NCBI RefSeq assembly: GCF_003946145.1
Contig: NZ_RHOC01000011.1
Coordinates: 1 to 64,000, forward strand
DNA length: 64,000 bases
Source: Levilactobacillus huananensis
GTDB lineage: Bacteria; Bacillota; Bacilli; Lactobacillales; Lactobacillaceae
Reading direction: 5' to 3'
Positions 7,519-16,135 of this stretch are shown here, in pieces. Within the stretch, counting starts at the first letter, position 1. The number at the start of each line of letters is the position of its first letter. The position numbers and the translations under genes are program-made. Under the pieces are notes generated by a model. It was given only the letters and a program-made list of their open reading frames with translations, had not been told where the DNA came from and did no database searches.

Positions 7519-8024
7519 AAGACAAATCAGCAACTCGACAGCAGCTTTACACAGATGATTACTTTGAGAAGGGTCACTGGGGTCTAAAGATTTGGCAGAC
7601 GGTGGTCGGCCTTTTCGGATGGATCTGTGTAGCGGTGCCCATCACGTTGACAATACTGTCCTTTTGGGCCTCCTACGATCCCCGTGTGATTCACTTGTGG
7701 TCGTACAATGAGGGGATCTTTGAAATTAAGTTTATTGGGATTTTATTACTGTTTGCTTTCGTGACGGTTTCGCTGTTTGCGGTGGGGATGACCATTATTC
7801 AGAATAGAAAGCGCGACCGAGTTGTCGAGCAATGGCCCACCTTTAATCCCATCGACCAGCGTAAGCGGGAGGACACACTGGGAGAATTTATGACCCAACG
7901 CTTTGGTGATCAGGAGTTCCGGGAAAATGTGCGGGATTATCAAGTTGAACCGGAGCAAAACTTGGACACCGATCAGATTCACCAGTTATATCAACAACGC
8001 GATCTCAACGATTTGGATAAATAG
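7515..8024 (+). CDS. Two-helix membrane protein, PgaD-like in layout
   Basis: A 169-residue protein with two predicted transmembrane helices (about 27-51 and 72-96), a charged N-terminus and a hydrophilic tail of about 70 residues. No sequence family is recognised. The start overlaps the preceding stop as ATGA, which implies translational coupling. Its size, topology and position before a processive glycosyltransferase recall PgaD, the partner that, with PgaC, senses cyclic di-GMP in E. coli; this comparison rests on layout and context only. Confidence 0.82.
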   Translation: MKDKSATRQQLYTDDYFEKGHWGLKIWQTVVGLFGWICVAVPITLTILSFWASYDPRVIHLWSYNEGIFEIKFIGILLLFAFVTVSLFAVGMTIIQNRKRDRVVEQWPTFNPIDQRKREDTLGEFMTQRFGDQEFRENVRDYQVEPEQNLDTDQIHQLYQQRDLNDLDK

Positions 8025-8035
8025 GAGCGACGGGC

Positions 8036-9358
8036 ATGTTTGATTTCTTTATTGACAGTATTTTAAAGGCCACGCTGGGGAAGACCATCCTCAACGTCCT
8101 TTTGTTGATTCTTTGCCTGTATCCGGTGGTTGGGTCGTTCTTTTGGTTTGCAGGAGCGCTATCCTATCGCTTCCTGAAGACCAACAAACGCGATGATGAT
8201 TGGGAAGCCATCCCAGTCGACCAGCAACCAATGATTACTATCATGATACCAGCTCATAATGAAGAGGTTATGATTGAGGAAACCATTACCTACCTGTTTG
8301 ATCAATTAAATTACGAGAATTTTGAAGTATTGGTGATGAACGACGGGTCGACAGATAAGACAGCGGCAATTATTCATCGCCTTCAAAAGACTTATCCGCG
8401 GTTGCGGACGGTAGAAATTTTGAAAAACAAAGGGAAGGCCCACGCCTTTAACATCGGCATGTATTTTGCTAAGGGAGAATACATTCTCAGTAACGATGCG
8501 GATACCATCCCCGAACCAGATGCCCTGATGAAATACATGAACTTCTTTCGACGGGAACGCGATATGAACACATCGGCCGTCACCGCCAACATGGATGTTC
8601 AAAATCGAACAACACTGTTGGGGAAGTCGCAAACGGTGGAGTTTACCAGTATTGTCGGCGTGATTAAGCGGAGTCAAACGGCCGTTAACGACTCGATGTA
8701 TGCCTACAGTGGTGCGAACACCATGTACAAGAAAGACTTTTTGATCGACGTCGGTGGCTTCCGTCAGAACCGGGCGACGGAAGATATCAGTATTGCCTGG
8801 GATCACCAGATGATTGGGGCCGTGCCGCGATTTGCCCCGAATATCATCTTCCACATGAATGTGCCGGAAACTATCAAAGACCTTTACCATCAACGAAAGC
8901 GGTGGGCTCAAGGAGGGACGGAGGTTTGGCTGACTAATATCTGGAAATTCTTGCGCCATCCCGTCGAACACCGTTATCAGTGGTCGATGTTCCTGGATTC
9001 AACGTTGTCGATAATCTGGTCTTTCTTCTTTACGATTACTTCGTTTCTCTTCATCGGGTTGATGTTGTATTTCCTCTTTACGGGGGATTTCGAACGGGTG
9101 ATGCATGGCATTCTGATTTCATTTATCTTCGTGACTTTTGAAATGTTTGCCGGTTTTATGCAACTCTTGGCGGCATTGCTGCTGGACCATCATGGAGCGA
9201 AGATGAAATATCTGTTCTTCGCGCCACTATATATGTTGTTTTACTGGATGGTTAATCCTATCACGGTGGTCATGACCTTCATTCCTGCCCTCAAGACAAT
9301 CCTTGGCTTTGGATCTGGCACCTGGGTCAGTCCTAAGCGTCAATCAATGAAAAAATAA
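8036..9358 (+). CDS. Processive family 2 glycosyltransferase (PgaC/BcsA-like)
   Basis: The 440-residue membrane protein has an N-terminal helix (about 18-42), a GT-A catalytic domain with MNDGS (D103), DAD (154-156), TED (248-250) and QRKRW (286-290), then about four helices in the last 130 residues. The D, DxD, D, Q(Q/R)xRW set marks synthases of polymers such as poly-N-acetylglucosamine, cellulose or hyaluronan; the product cannot be told from sequence. It begins 11 bases after the two-helix gene with AGGAG upstream and ends at a strong terminator, so it closes the operon. Confidence 0.9.
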   Translation: MFDFFIDSILKATLGKTILNVLLLILCLYPVVGSFFWFAGALSYRFLKTNKRDDDWEAIPVDQQPMITIMIPAHNEEVMIEETITYLFDQLNYENFEVLVMNDGSTDKTAAIIHRLQKTYPRLRTVEILKNKGKAHAFNIGMYFAKGEYILSNDADTIPEPDALMKYMNFFRRERDMNTSAVTANMDVQNRTTLLGKSQTVEFTSIVGVIKRSQTAVNDSMYAYSGANTMYKKDFLIDVGGFRQNRATEDISIAWDHQMIGAVPRFAPNIIFHMNVPETIKDLYHQRKRWAQGGTEVWLTNIWKFLRHPVEHRYQWSMFLDSTLSIIWSFFFTITSFLFIGLMLYFLFTGDFERVMHGILISFIFVTFEMFAGFMQLLAALLLDHHGAKMKYLFFAPLYMLFYWMVNPITVVMTFIPALKTILGFGSGTWVSPKRQSMKK

Positions 9359-9416
9359 AAAACGTGTGATCACCGGCAGTTAATAGTCACTAACTGCCGG
9401 TGGTCGCACGTTTTTA
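9359..9416 (+). terminator. Strong terminator of the glycosyltransferase operon
   Basis: AACGTGTGATCACCGGCAGTTA pairs almost completely with TAACTGCCGGTGGTCGCACGTT, then TTTTT. It also carries A residues on the left side and may serve the opposite strand. Confidence 0.92.
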
Positions 9417-9467
9417 TTGAATAAGTTTAGAGACACAAATATCTCAAAATTAGTTAACGTGTTTTTT

Positions 9468-10034
9468 TTAGCGATGCTCGATGGCCAATAAAAATGGGGG
9501 ATGGTGAATCTGATTGATAAAGCCATATTGGAGGACCTGGTAAGTCTTCTGTGGGAGCGCCTGACAAAAGTCAACCACGGCATTGCGTTCGTCCATACCG
9601 CCTGGATGTCCGGAGTAAACGACGAGGATAATCCGTCCCCCGCGACGAAGGTGTTGTAACAGCGTTTTAACCGCTGTTAAGGTTGTTATTGCCTGTGTCA
9701 CGACGGATTTGTCACCACCAGGTAGATAGCCGAGATTGAAGACAGCGCCAGCAATCTGAGTGGTGGCGTCAAGATAGTCGCCCACATGTTCGTGACCGAT
9801 CGCGTGCAGGTCAACCCGTGCGCCGAGACCGGTTAGGGTGAGTTGCTCTTGGGTAGCGGCTAGCGCAGCAGCCTGGACGTCGAAGCCAATGACATGGCCA
9901 GCAGGACCGACTTGGTTGGCCAAAAACAAGGTATCGTGTCCATTACCAACGGTGGCATCAACCACCGTATCTCCGGGACCAACACACTCACTCAGTAGAG
10001 TATGGCTATAGGCTAAAGCATTTGGCAGGTTCAT
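9468..10034 (-). CDS. mnmM: Class I SAM-dependent tRNA methyltransferase (YtqB/MnmM family)
   Basis: A 188-residue Rossmann-fold methyltransferase with the SAM-binding DATVGNGHDT at 26-35, the acidic FDV at 51-53 and the family motif NLGYLPGGD at 100-108. B. subtilis YtqB has been described as MnmM, which makes the last methylation of mnm5s2U34 in tRNAs; assignment here is by family resemblance. The start overlaps the PAP2 gene's stop by four bases. In Bacillus the neighbour is the radical-SAM protein YtqA (MnmL), which is not next to it here. Confidence 0.85.
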   Translation of the reverse strand: MNLPNALAYSHTLLSECVGPGDTVVDATVGNGHDTLFLANQVGPAGHVIGFDVQAAALAATQEQLTLTGLGARVDLHAIGHEHVGDYLDATTQIAGAVFNLGYLPGGDKSVVTQAITTLTAVKTLLQHLRRGGRIILVVYSGHPGGMDERNAVVDFCQALPQKTYQVLQYGFINQIHHPPFLLAIEHR

Positions 10035-10672
10035 GATGAAGGAACTTCCTTTCTAAAGAGCAACCACTGTGTCACGGTCAGGAGTACGAAACCAAGTGAC
10101 CAACCAGCCGCCACGTCACTGGGATAGTGCACGCCAACGTAAATGCGCGACAGGCCAATAATGACAATCCAACAGCTAAAGGCAAGGGTCAGTCCCAACG
10201 CCCAGCGGCGGTTCTCGTGGGATTGCCAGGCGATCATGGCGATTAACGATCCCCAGAGAAGCATGGCCGTAATGGCGTGACCACTAGGAAAGCTATAAGA
10301 GCCGGCTGAAACCAGACGATCGATGGTTGGTCGCGGCCGCCGGACGAGGTGTTTAATGAAGCTGTTCCCGATTCCTGCCCAGACCAGGACGTTCCAGCCC
10401 AAGAAGAGTGCTCCCTTGGTGTGTCGGGTAATGACGAGCACTAACACCAGAATTAGTGTGATGGCGGTTACGGGTTGGGGGTCACCAGAGTGGGTGATGG
10501 TCACAATGGCCTGGGTCAGCGTTGTCGGCAAGGGATGACGGATCCAGCCAATGATGAGGCGATCGAAGCCAGTCACCCAAGCTTGTTGAAGACTTACCCC
10601 CAATAATAGGGTGAAAAATATAATAGCGGCTCCTAAAGTGATCCACCAACGGGTCTTAGATATTGGTGCCAT
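10031..10672 (-). CDS. PAP2-family membrane phosphatase
   Basis: The 213-residue protein with about six membrane helices has the three PAP2 motifs: KHLVRRPRP (107-115), PSGH (129-132) and SRIYVGVHYPSD (175-186). Such proteins dephosphorylate undecaprenyl pyrophosphate, phosphatidylglycerol phosphate or similar lipids at the membrane surface; which one is undetermined. It is the first gene of a two-gene minus-strand unit with the methyltransferase. Confidence 0.92.
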   Translation of the reverse strand: MAPISKTRWWITLGAAIIFFTLLLGVSLQQAWVTGFDRLIIGWIRHPLPTTLTQAIVTITHSGDPQPVTAITLILVLVLVITRHTKGALFLGWNVLVWAGIGNSFIKHLVRRPRPTIDRLVSAGSYSFPSGHAITAMLLWGSLIAMIAWQSHENRRWALGLTLAFSCWIVIIGLSRIYVGVHYPSDVAAGWSLGFVLLTVTQWLLFRKEVPSS

Positions 10673-10810
10673 AACGACGCCTCCTCAAGGTTTCTTTATA
10701 AATTTCAGTATAGCACAGCTGTTCTAACGGTCGGTCGTTTCCAGGAGTATTGGGGTTGCTTTTCCGGAGGTGGTTTGCTAAGATTAAACCAATTTGATTA
10801 ATCTAAGACT

Positions 10811-11036
10811 GTGACGAGAAGTAGTAGGTGGTCTGGGTATGTAGAAAGCGGATGGTCGCTGAAAATCCGTTACTCGAGCAACCGAACTTATCTCCGAGTC
10901 CTTTCTGCCGCAAGGTGGGCGTTTGGCGACGTTATCAGCCGGAATGAGCCTCGAAACAGTTTCGAGGAAATGTAGGTGGTACCGCGCTAAAACGCCCTGC
11001 AGGAGCCCATTTTGGGCTTCTGGGGGCTTTTTTTGT
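10811..11036 (+). promoter_or_regulatory. leuS T-box riboswitch leader
   Basis: The leader starts with GAGAAGTAGTAGG (the AG-bulge region) and ends with the T-box TGGTACCGCG at 10977-10986. TGGT would pair with the ACCA end of tRNA-Leu. A leucine CTT at 10887-10889 lies at the expected specifier position, but this codon choice is tentative. A terminator hairpin (AGCCCA/TGGGCT core) with a seven-T tail follows at about 10993-11036. Uncharged tRNA-Leu is expected to favour read-through into leuS. Confidence 0.92.
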
Positions 11037-11072
11037 GGGAGAACGACGATTTAGAGAAAGGGAGCGACAATT

Positions 11073-13502
11073 TTGGCTTACAAACACCAAATTATTGAAC
11101 GTAAGTGGCAACATTTCTGGCGGGTCAATGAAACTTTTAAGACGTCAGATAATCAGAACAAACCGAAGTACTACGTGATGGACATGTTTCCATATCCTTC
11201 AGGACAAGGACTTCACGTGGGGCATCCCGAAGGATACACCGCAACCGACATCATGGCACGTTTGAAGCGGATGCAAGGGTTCAATGTCCTTCATCCAATG
11301 GGCTGGGACGCTTTCGGTTTACCAGCTGAACAGTATGCTCTGAAGACGGGACACAATCCTAAAGACTTCACTGCACACAACATCAAGAACTTTAAACGTC
11401 AGATTCGCTCACTGGGCTTCTCTTACGACTGGAGTCGTGAGATTAATACGACTGATGAATCTTACTACAAGTGGACGCAATGGATCTTCGAACAGCTCTA
11501 CAAGAAGGGCTTAGCCTACGAAGATAAGATCATGGTTAACTGGGCTCCCGACTTCATGGGGGGGACTGTCGTGGCCAATGAAGAAGTCGTTGATGGCAAG
11601 ACGGAACGAGGCGGTTATCCTGTCTACCGCGTCCCAATGCGTCAATGGGTTCTGCGGATTACGGCTTATGCCGACCGTCTGATCGATGATCTGGATGATC
11701 TGGACTGGCCTGACAGTATTAAGGAAATGCAACGTAACTGGATCGGCCGCTCTGAGGGGGCCAGCGTCTTTTTCCCAGTTGATGGACAAGAAGATACTAA
11801 GGTTGAGGTCTACACCACTCGCCCTGACACGTTGTTTGGCGCGACCTACATGGTCTTAGCCCCAGAACATGCCTTGGTTGACCAGATTACGACACCGGAA
11901 CAAGCCGACGCTGTGAAGGCCTACAAGGCAGCTATCGAAAGCAAGTCTGACCTCGAACGGACGGACTTGAACAAGGACAAGACCGGAGTCTTCACCGGTG
12001 CCTATGGGATTAACCCCCTGAGCGGCAAGAAGTTACCGATCTGGATCGGGGACTATGTGTTGGCATCTTATGGGACTGGAGCCATCATGGCTGTGCCAGC
12101 TCATGATGAACGGGACAACGACTTCGCCAAGAAGTTTAAGTTGCCAATCGTGCAGGTCATCACTGGTGACGACGATACTGATGTCCAAGAAGCCGCTTAT
12201 ACCGGGGATGGGGAACACATCAATTCCGGTTTCATGAATGGGATGGATAAGGCGACTGCGATCAAGGCAGCCATTGATTGGCTTGAAGAACACGATGCCG
12301 GTCACAAGCAAGTTAACTTCCGCTTACGTGACTGGATCTTCTCCCGTCAACGCTACTGGGGTGAACCAATTCCCGTTATTCATTGGGAAGATGGCGAAAC
12401 GACACTGGTTCCGGAAGATGAGTTACCATTGAAGTTGCCAGCTGCTAAGCAACTCGAACCATCCGGTACTGGGGAAAGCCCACTGGCTAACTTGGATGAT
12501 TGGGTTAATGTCGTAGATAAGAACGGTCGCAAGGGAAAACGCGAAACGAATACTATGCCACAATGGGCGGGGAGTTCTTGGTATTTCCTACGTTACGTCG
12601 ATCCACACAATGACCAGATGATTGCCGATCCCGAGAAGCTGAAATACTGGATGCCAGTTGACCTCTATATTGGGGGTTCCGAACATGCCGTCTTGCATTT
12701 GCTTTATGCTCGATTCTGGCACAAGTTCCTGTACGATTTAGGCGTTGTTCCAACCAAGGAACCTTTCCAGAAGTTAGTTAACCAAGGGATGATCTTGGGA
12801 ACCAACCACGAAAAGATGTCTAAGTCTAAGGGGAATGTCATCAATCCCGATGAAATTGTCGAGGAACATGGGGCAGATACCCTGCGGCTTTACGAAATGT
12901 TCATGGGGCCATTGGAAGCAGCTAAGCCTTGGAGTACCGAAGGAATCAATGGCTCCCGTCGCTGGCTCGATCGCGTTTGGCGCTTGTTGATCGACGATAA
13001 CAACCATCTGCGTGATCGTGTCACAATGATTAACGATGGATCGTTGGACAAAATTTACAACCAGACCGTTAAGACGGTGACTGAAGATCTCGAAGGGTTA
13101 CGGTTTAACGTGGCTATTTCACAATTGATGGTATTCGTTAATGAGGCCTACAAGGCCGATAGTCTTCCTCTGATCTATATGGAAGGCTTCGTTAAGATGA
13201 TTTCACCGATCGTGCCACATATTGCCGAAGAACTATGGTCCCTCATGGGTCATGACGACACCATTTCCTACACCAAGTGGCCAATGTATGATGCCAAGCA
13301 ATTGGTTGAAGACGTGGTTGAAATGGTTGTTCAGGTTAACGGGAAAGTTCGAGCACACTTGAAAGTGGCTAAGGACGCCGACAAACAAAGCATCGAAGAT
13401 GCGGCATTGGCCGACGAGACGGTCAAACTTCACACGGATGGCAAGACGATCCGAAAGGTGATTGTCATTCCTGGCAAGCTGATTAACATTGTTGCCAACT
13501 AA
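11073..13502 (+). CDS. leuS: Leucyl-tRNA synthetase
   Basis: An 809-residue class I synthetase, the normal bacterial length. It has the HIGH-type motif HVGHPEG near 48, a CP1 editing domain in the middle, and KMSKS followed by KGNVI near 584. It charges tRNA-Leu. The start is TTG at 11073 with GGGAG upstream; no ATG fits the family N-terminus (MAYKHQIIE). A T-box leader controls it and a terminator ends it, so it is monocistronic. Confidence 0.97.
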   Translation: MAYKHQIIERKWQHFWRVNETFKTSDNQNKPKYYVMDMFPYPSGQGLHVGHPEGYTATDIMARLKRMQGFNVLHPMGWDAFGLPAEQYALKTGHNPKDFTAHNIKNFKRQIRSLGFSYDWSREINTTDESYYKWTQWIFEQLYKKGLAYEDKIMVNWAPDFMGGTVVANEEVVDGKTERGGYPVYRVPMRQWVLRITAYADRLIDDLDDLDWPDSIKEMQRNWIGRSEGASVFFPVDGQEDTKVEVYTTRPDTLFGATYMVLAPEHALVDQITTPEQADAVKAYKAAIESKSDLERTDLNKDKTGVFTGAYGINPLSGKKLPIWIGDYVLASYGTGAIMAVPAHDERDNDFAKKFKLPIVQVITGDDDTDVQEAAYTGDGEHINSGFMNGMDKATAIKAAIDWLEEHDAGHKQVNFRLRDWIFSRQRYWGEPIPVIHWEDGETTLVPEDELPLKLPAAKQLEPSGTGESPLANLDDWVNVVDKNGRKGKRETNTMPQWAGSSWYFLRYVDPHNDQMIADPEKLKYWMPVDLYIGGSEHAVLHLLYARFWHKFLYDLGVVPTKEPFQKLVNQGMILGTNHEKMSKSKGNVINPDEIVEEHGADTLRLYEMFMGPLEAAKPWSTEGINGSRRWLDRVWRLLIDDNNHLRDRVTMINDGSLDKIYNQTVKTVTEDLEGLRFNVAISQLMVFVNEAYKADSLPLIYMEGFVKMISPIVPHIAEELWSLMGHDDTISYTKWPMYDAKQLVEDVVEMVVQVNGKVRAHLKVAKDADKQSIEDAALADETVKLHTDGKTIRKVIVIPGKLINIVAN

Positions 13503-13524
13503 TTTTTGAATATGATTCAGATAG

Positions 13525-13558
13525 ATCCCTCGAGGTTAAACTTTCGAGGGATTTTTTT
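13525..13558 (+). terminator. leuS terminator
   Basis: ATCCCTCGA pairs with TCGAGGGAT, followed by seven T. Confidence 0.93.
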
Positions 13559-13648
13559 GTGGAATGATGTGCGACTTATCAACCAATCATTTACTGGTTC
13601 AGGTGCCGATTAGATATGGTATACTCGGCAAAAAATGGGGGGAGAACC

Positions 13649-14410
13649 ATGTTGAGAAGGCTGTGGGCACTGATTATACTGGAATGGCAAGTGACGTGGG
13701 CAAAGAAAATGATTTTTGTGTACACACTGGGAATCCCAGTGATCTTTTTGTTGATAGGCACCTTTAGCCATTACGGTCATCCCCTAGGGAACTACAGTCT
13801 CACGAACCAACTCTTTGGTTACTGGTCCTATATGATTCTAGTCGGCGTTATGAGTGGTTTTCAGTTTAGTCTGATGGGAATCTGGGCGTCGGGTGCCGTG
13901 AATGCTGAGGCATTGACGATGAATGAGACCTATCGTGTGCTTTTGAGCAACCTGGTTTTACAAACGTTTGTCATTCAACTCGAGATTCTGATCTTTGATG
14001 GCGTCTTGGACTTGCTAATGCCGATATCTACCAGCCTTCAACATATGATGGCAGTGGCGTGGATTCTGAACTTCCTCTTGGTTCCAATTGTCGCCAGTTT
14101 TACGACGATTTTCCTGTTATTACCGGTGAGAGGGGCTGTGACCAGTCTAATTGCGATAGCTTATATTGGGGGCGGTCTGTTGGGCGTCAACGCCCAGTTA
14201 TTCGGTCAGTCTGTTTTAGCCACGATCGTCATGACGATTCTCGATCCCTGTGCCTATGTCGTTCGGTTCTATCTATCTTGGTTAAACATTGGTGATCAGC
14301 GTAGCTCACTTAATGGACTCTTATTGGGAATTGTCGCGTTGGGGTATTTGATGGTGAGTGTGTTCGTTAGCCGACATTTGCCGCGTATCACGCAATCACG
14401 GATTAGTTAA
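13649..14410 (+). CDS. ABC-2-like membrane protein without an ATPase partner
   Basis: A 253-residue, very hydrophobic protein with about six helices and the layout of ABC-2-type permeases (N-terminal amphipathic segment MLRRLWALIILEWQ, then a helix at about 20-38). The start at 13649 is preferred to the upstream in-frame start because GGGGGGAG lies six bases before it. No ATP-binding gene is next to it, and after the stop only a five-codon frame follows a second ribosome binding site. Export of a lipid or drug is possible; nothing in the sequence fixes it. Confidence 0.75.
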   Translation: MLRRLWALIILEWQVTWAKKMIFVYTLGIPVIFLLIGTFSHYGHPLGNYSLTNQLFGYWSYMILVGVMSGFQFSLMGIWASGAVNAEALTMNETYRVLLSNLVLQTFVIQLEILIFDGVLDLLMPISTSLQHMMAVAWILNFLLVPIVASFTTIFLLLPVRGAVTSLIAIAYIGGGLLGVNAQLFGQSVLATIVMTILDPCAYVVRFYLSWLNIGDQRSSLNGLLLGIVALGYLMVSVFVSRHLPRITQSRIS

Positions 14411-14477
14411 GAAGAGGTGGCGATGAAATGACGTCTAAAAGTTAGATAAATGAACATCTAATTAATTTAGTCAACTG

Positions 14478-14516
14478 AGGCTTGATTCCGGTAACCTATA
14501 GCGACCAAGCCTTTTT
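14478..14516 (+). terminator. Terminator after the ABC-2-like gene
   Basis: AGGCTTG pairs with CAAGCCT across a 20-base loop, then five T. Confidence 0.8.
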
Positions 14517-14532
14517 AATTTGGCATATTAAA

Positions 14533-14580
14533 CAAAAGCCCTATAAGGGTTAGACCTGTCTGTCTAGCCCTTATAGGGTA
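14533..14580 (-). terminator. Terminator of the flavin reductase-like gene
   Basis: A 17-base stem, CCCTATAAGGGTTAGAC against GTCTAGCCCTTATAGGG (one G-T pair), has AAAAC on the left, so the minus-strand RNA ends in a U-rich run. Confidence 0.85.
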
Positions 14581-14630
14581 TCTCAAAAAGTTCAAATGTT
14601 TTGCTTAGCATTAATTTGTTAGGTTGGTGA

Positions 14631-15395
14631 TTACCGACGCCGATGCCGCACGAAGGTGAAGAAATGCAAGATGCTGGCCAGTAATACGTAGAATATCACA
14701 ACGAATGTCACGTAGGTTACCCAAAACTTGCCAGCCGCAAAGACACCAAACCACCAGGCTTGCAGGCCCATTGTGATCAAAGCCATGAAGGCGATCATGA
14801 AGAAGAGCTGTATATAACGTTTCAAGGTATTATCATCCTTTCGTGGTCGGTCGGCAATCTTGGTCCCTAAACGCTGGCACTCGGCTAGCTTGGTTTTCCG
14901 CGGGGCGTGGGTGCCCCAGGTTCCAGTACCAACAAATTCTCCAACCTTGATGATTCCGGCCCCAGACATGACCCGATCAATAGTCACAAAGGTCTGATCC
15001 GTAATACCGGTAAAGAAGTTTTCCGTCGAGCTAATGAAACAGGTCGTCATACTGAGATAGTGCTTGTTCTTATATTTTCCGGGCAGAGTGTCGCCGGCAG
15101 AAGTCATCCGAACCAACCGAAAACGCATGCAGTCAAAGAACTGCTTCATGACTCCCGGAAGGCCACCCCAATAGGTAGGGGCACAGATAATCCAGAAGTC
15201 ACTGGCGGCCATCTTAGCTTCGATCTCATCCAAGGCCGGACAACGTTTTTCCTGAGTATCCGGATAAATATCATAGTCGCGAAGAAAAACGGTTTCGACT
15301 GTGGCAGTTTTTGGGAGGGCAGACGTCACCGCGTGAAGATATTGGGCGGTGATACCATCTGAGAGATGGCTCCCTAATAAAGCCAAATAGTGCAA
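14631..15395 (-). CDS. NADPH-dependent FMN reductase-like protein with a two-helix membrane anchor
   Basis: Residues 1-185 form a flavodoxin-like NADPH-dependent FMN reductase domain, with the flavin-binding APTYWGGLPGVMKQFFD segment at 72-88. Residues about 195-219 and 223-247 are two transmembrane helices, ended by basic FVRHRRR. The protein is therefore likely tethered at the inner face of the membrane. The start is TTG at 15395 with GAGG seven bases upstream. It stands alone on the minus strand with its own terminator. The redox substrate is unknown; quinone or flavin reduction is the family norm. Confidence 0.83.
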   Translation of the reverse strand: MHYLALLGSHLSDGITAQYLHAVTSALPKTATVETVFLRDYDIYPDTQEKRCPALDEIEAKMAASDFWIICAPTYWGGLPGVMKQFFDCMRFRLVRMTSAGDTLPGKYKNKHYLSMTTCFISSTENFFTGITDQTFVTIDRVMSGAGIIKVGEFVGTGTWGTHAPRKTKLAECQRLGTKIADRPRKDDNTLKRYIQLFFMIAFMALITMGLQAWWFGVFAAGKFWVTYVTFVVIFYVLLASILHFFTFVRHRRR

Positions 15396-15541
15396 ATATA
15401 TCGCCTCGCTTAAAGATTAAGACACAATCTGATTTATGGAATGATATGTAGGTGTGAGGGCCATTCGATCCCCTGTGGAACGGTCCATAGGTGGCTACTT
15501 GACCACCACTTTTAGTATACCGCAAGCCCGTTTAATTCCAA

Positions 15542-15580
15542 AAAATAACCCCCTCACTGGCCAATAATGGCAGTGAGGGG
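15542..15580 (-). terminator. Terminator of the small unknown gene
   Basis: CCCCTCACTG pairs with CAGTGAGGGG; on the minus strand the stem is followed by GTTATTTTT. Confidence 0.88.
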
Positions 15581-15586
15581 ACAAGC

Positions 15587-15910
15587 TTACTGTAAGAGTT
15601 CAGTTAAAATTGCGAAGAATCGTTGGCGAACTTGTTCGTCTTCGCCGGCCTTGGAGAATTGATAATCGAGTAAGTGGCGGTCAAATTCGTGGAAGAAAAC
15701 ATCAGCCATGGTTTGATAATCACTGTCATTGGTTTGGTCAATCCGCTTGAAACTGCGCCATGTAGAATAGATCAACTGGGCATCGGAAACCTTTGCCAGT
15801 TCTGGAAAATGTTCTCGAATACTCTTGGTCATCCGTACGACTTGCCGTGCTCTTTCCGGGGACATCTGCATCTTTGGGGTCGCGGTTGCACCAGCTGTTG
15901 CCTGCGTCAT
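15587..15910 (-). CDS. Unrecognised small soluble protein
   Basis: A 107-residue protein without membrane segments. The N-terminus (MTQATAGATATPKMQM) is alanine/threonine-rich and likely flexible; the rest looks helical. The start at 15910 is chosen because AAGGAGG lies nine bases upstream; an ATG between them is out of frame and soon closes. It is a single gene with its own terminator, divergent from the flippase gene. No family is recognised and no function is proposed. Confidence 0.75.
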   Translation of the reverse strand: MTQATAGATATPKMQMSPERARQVVRMTKSIREHFPELAKVSDAQLIYSTWRSFKRIDQTNDSDYQTMADVFFHEFDRHLLDYQFSKAGEDEQVRQRFFAILTELLQ

Positions 15911-16058
15911 ATTGCCATTCCTCCTTGAATAATCTTGTTTCTTGGCTACCTTCAGCATACCACTGTTCACGATATTCGGTAAATCTTCTGCGGTGTGGAG
16001 GAAACGGTTTCAGGAAAAATTTAAAAGAAACCTGATAAATGTGGGGAAAAAGCTATGG

Positions 16059-16064
16059 TATAAT
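16059..16064 (+). promoter_or_regulatory. Extended -10 promoter before the flippase gene
   Basis: TGGTATAAT (16056-16064) is an extended -10 element about 70 bases before the start. The -35 region matches poorly, as is common with extended -10 promoters. Confidence 0.55.
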
Positions 16065-16135
16065 GTTTGTTTGATTAGCTCGACAAGCGTCGAGTATGGA
16101 ACCGTTGAATTTACAAATTGAAAGTAGGGTGTCAA

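Noticed and set aside
8306-8971. A 221-codon minus-strand frame inside the glycosyltransferase gene
   Set aside because: It is antisense to a gene with full catalytic motifs and has no ribosome binding site or family resemblance.
14539-14580. The long CCCTATAAGGG inverted repeat as a mobile element end
   Set aside because: It has no transposase nearby, no direct repeats were seen, and it works as a terminator for the adjacent minus-strand gene.
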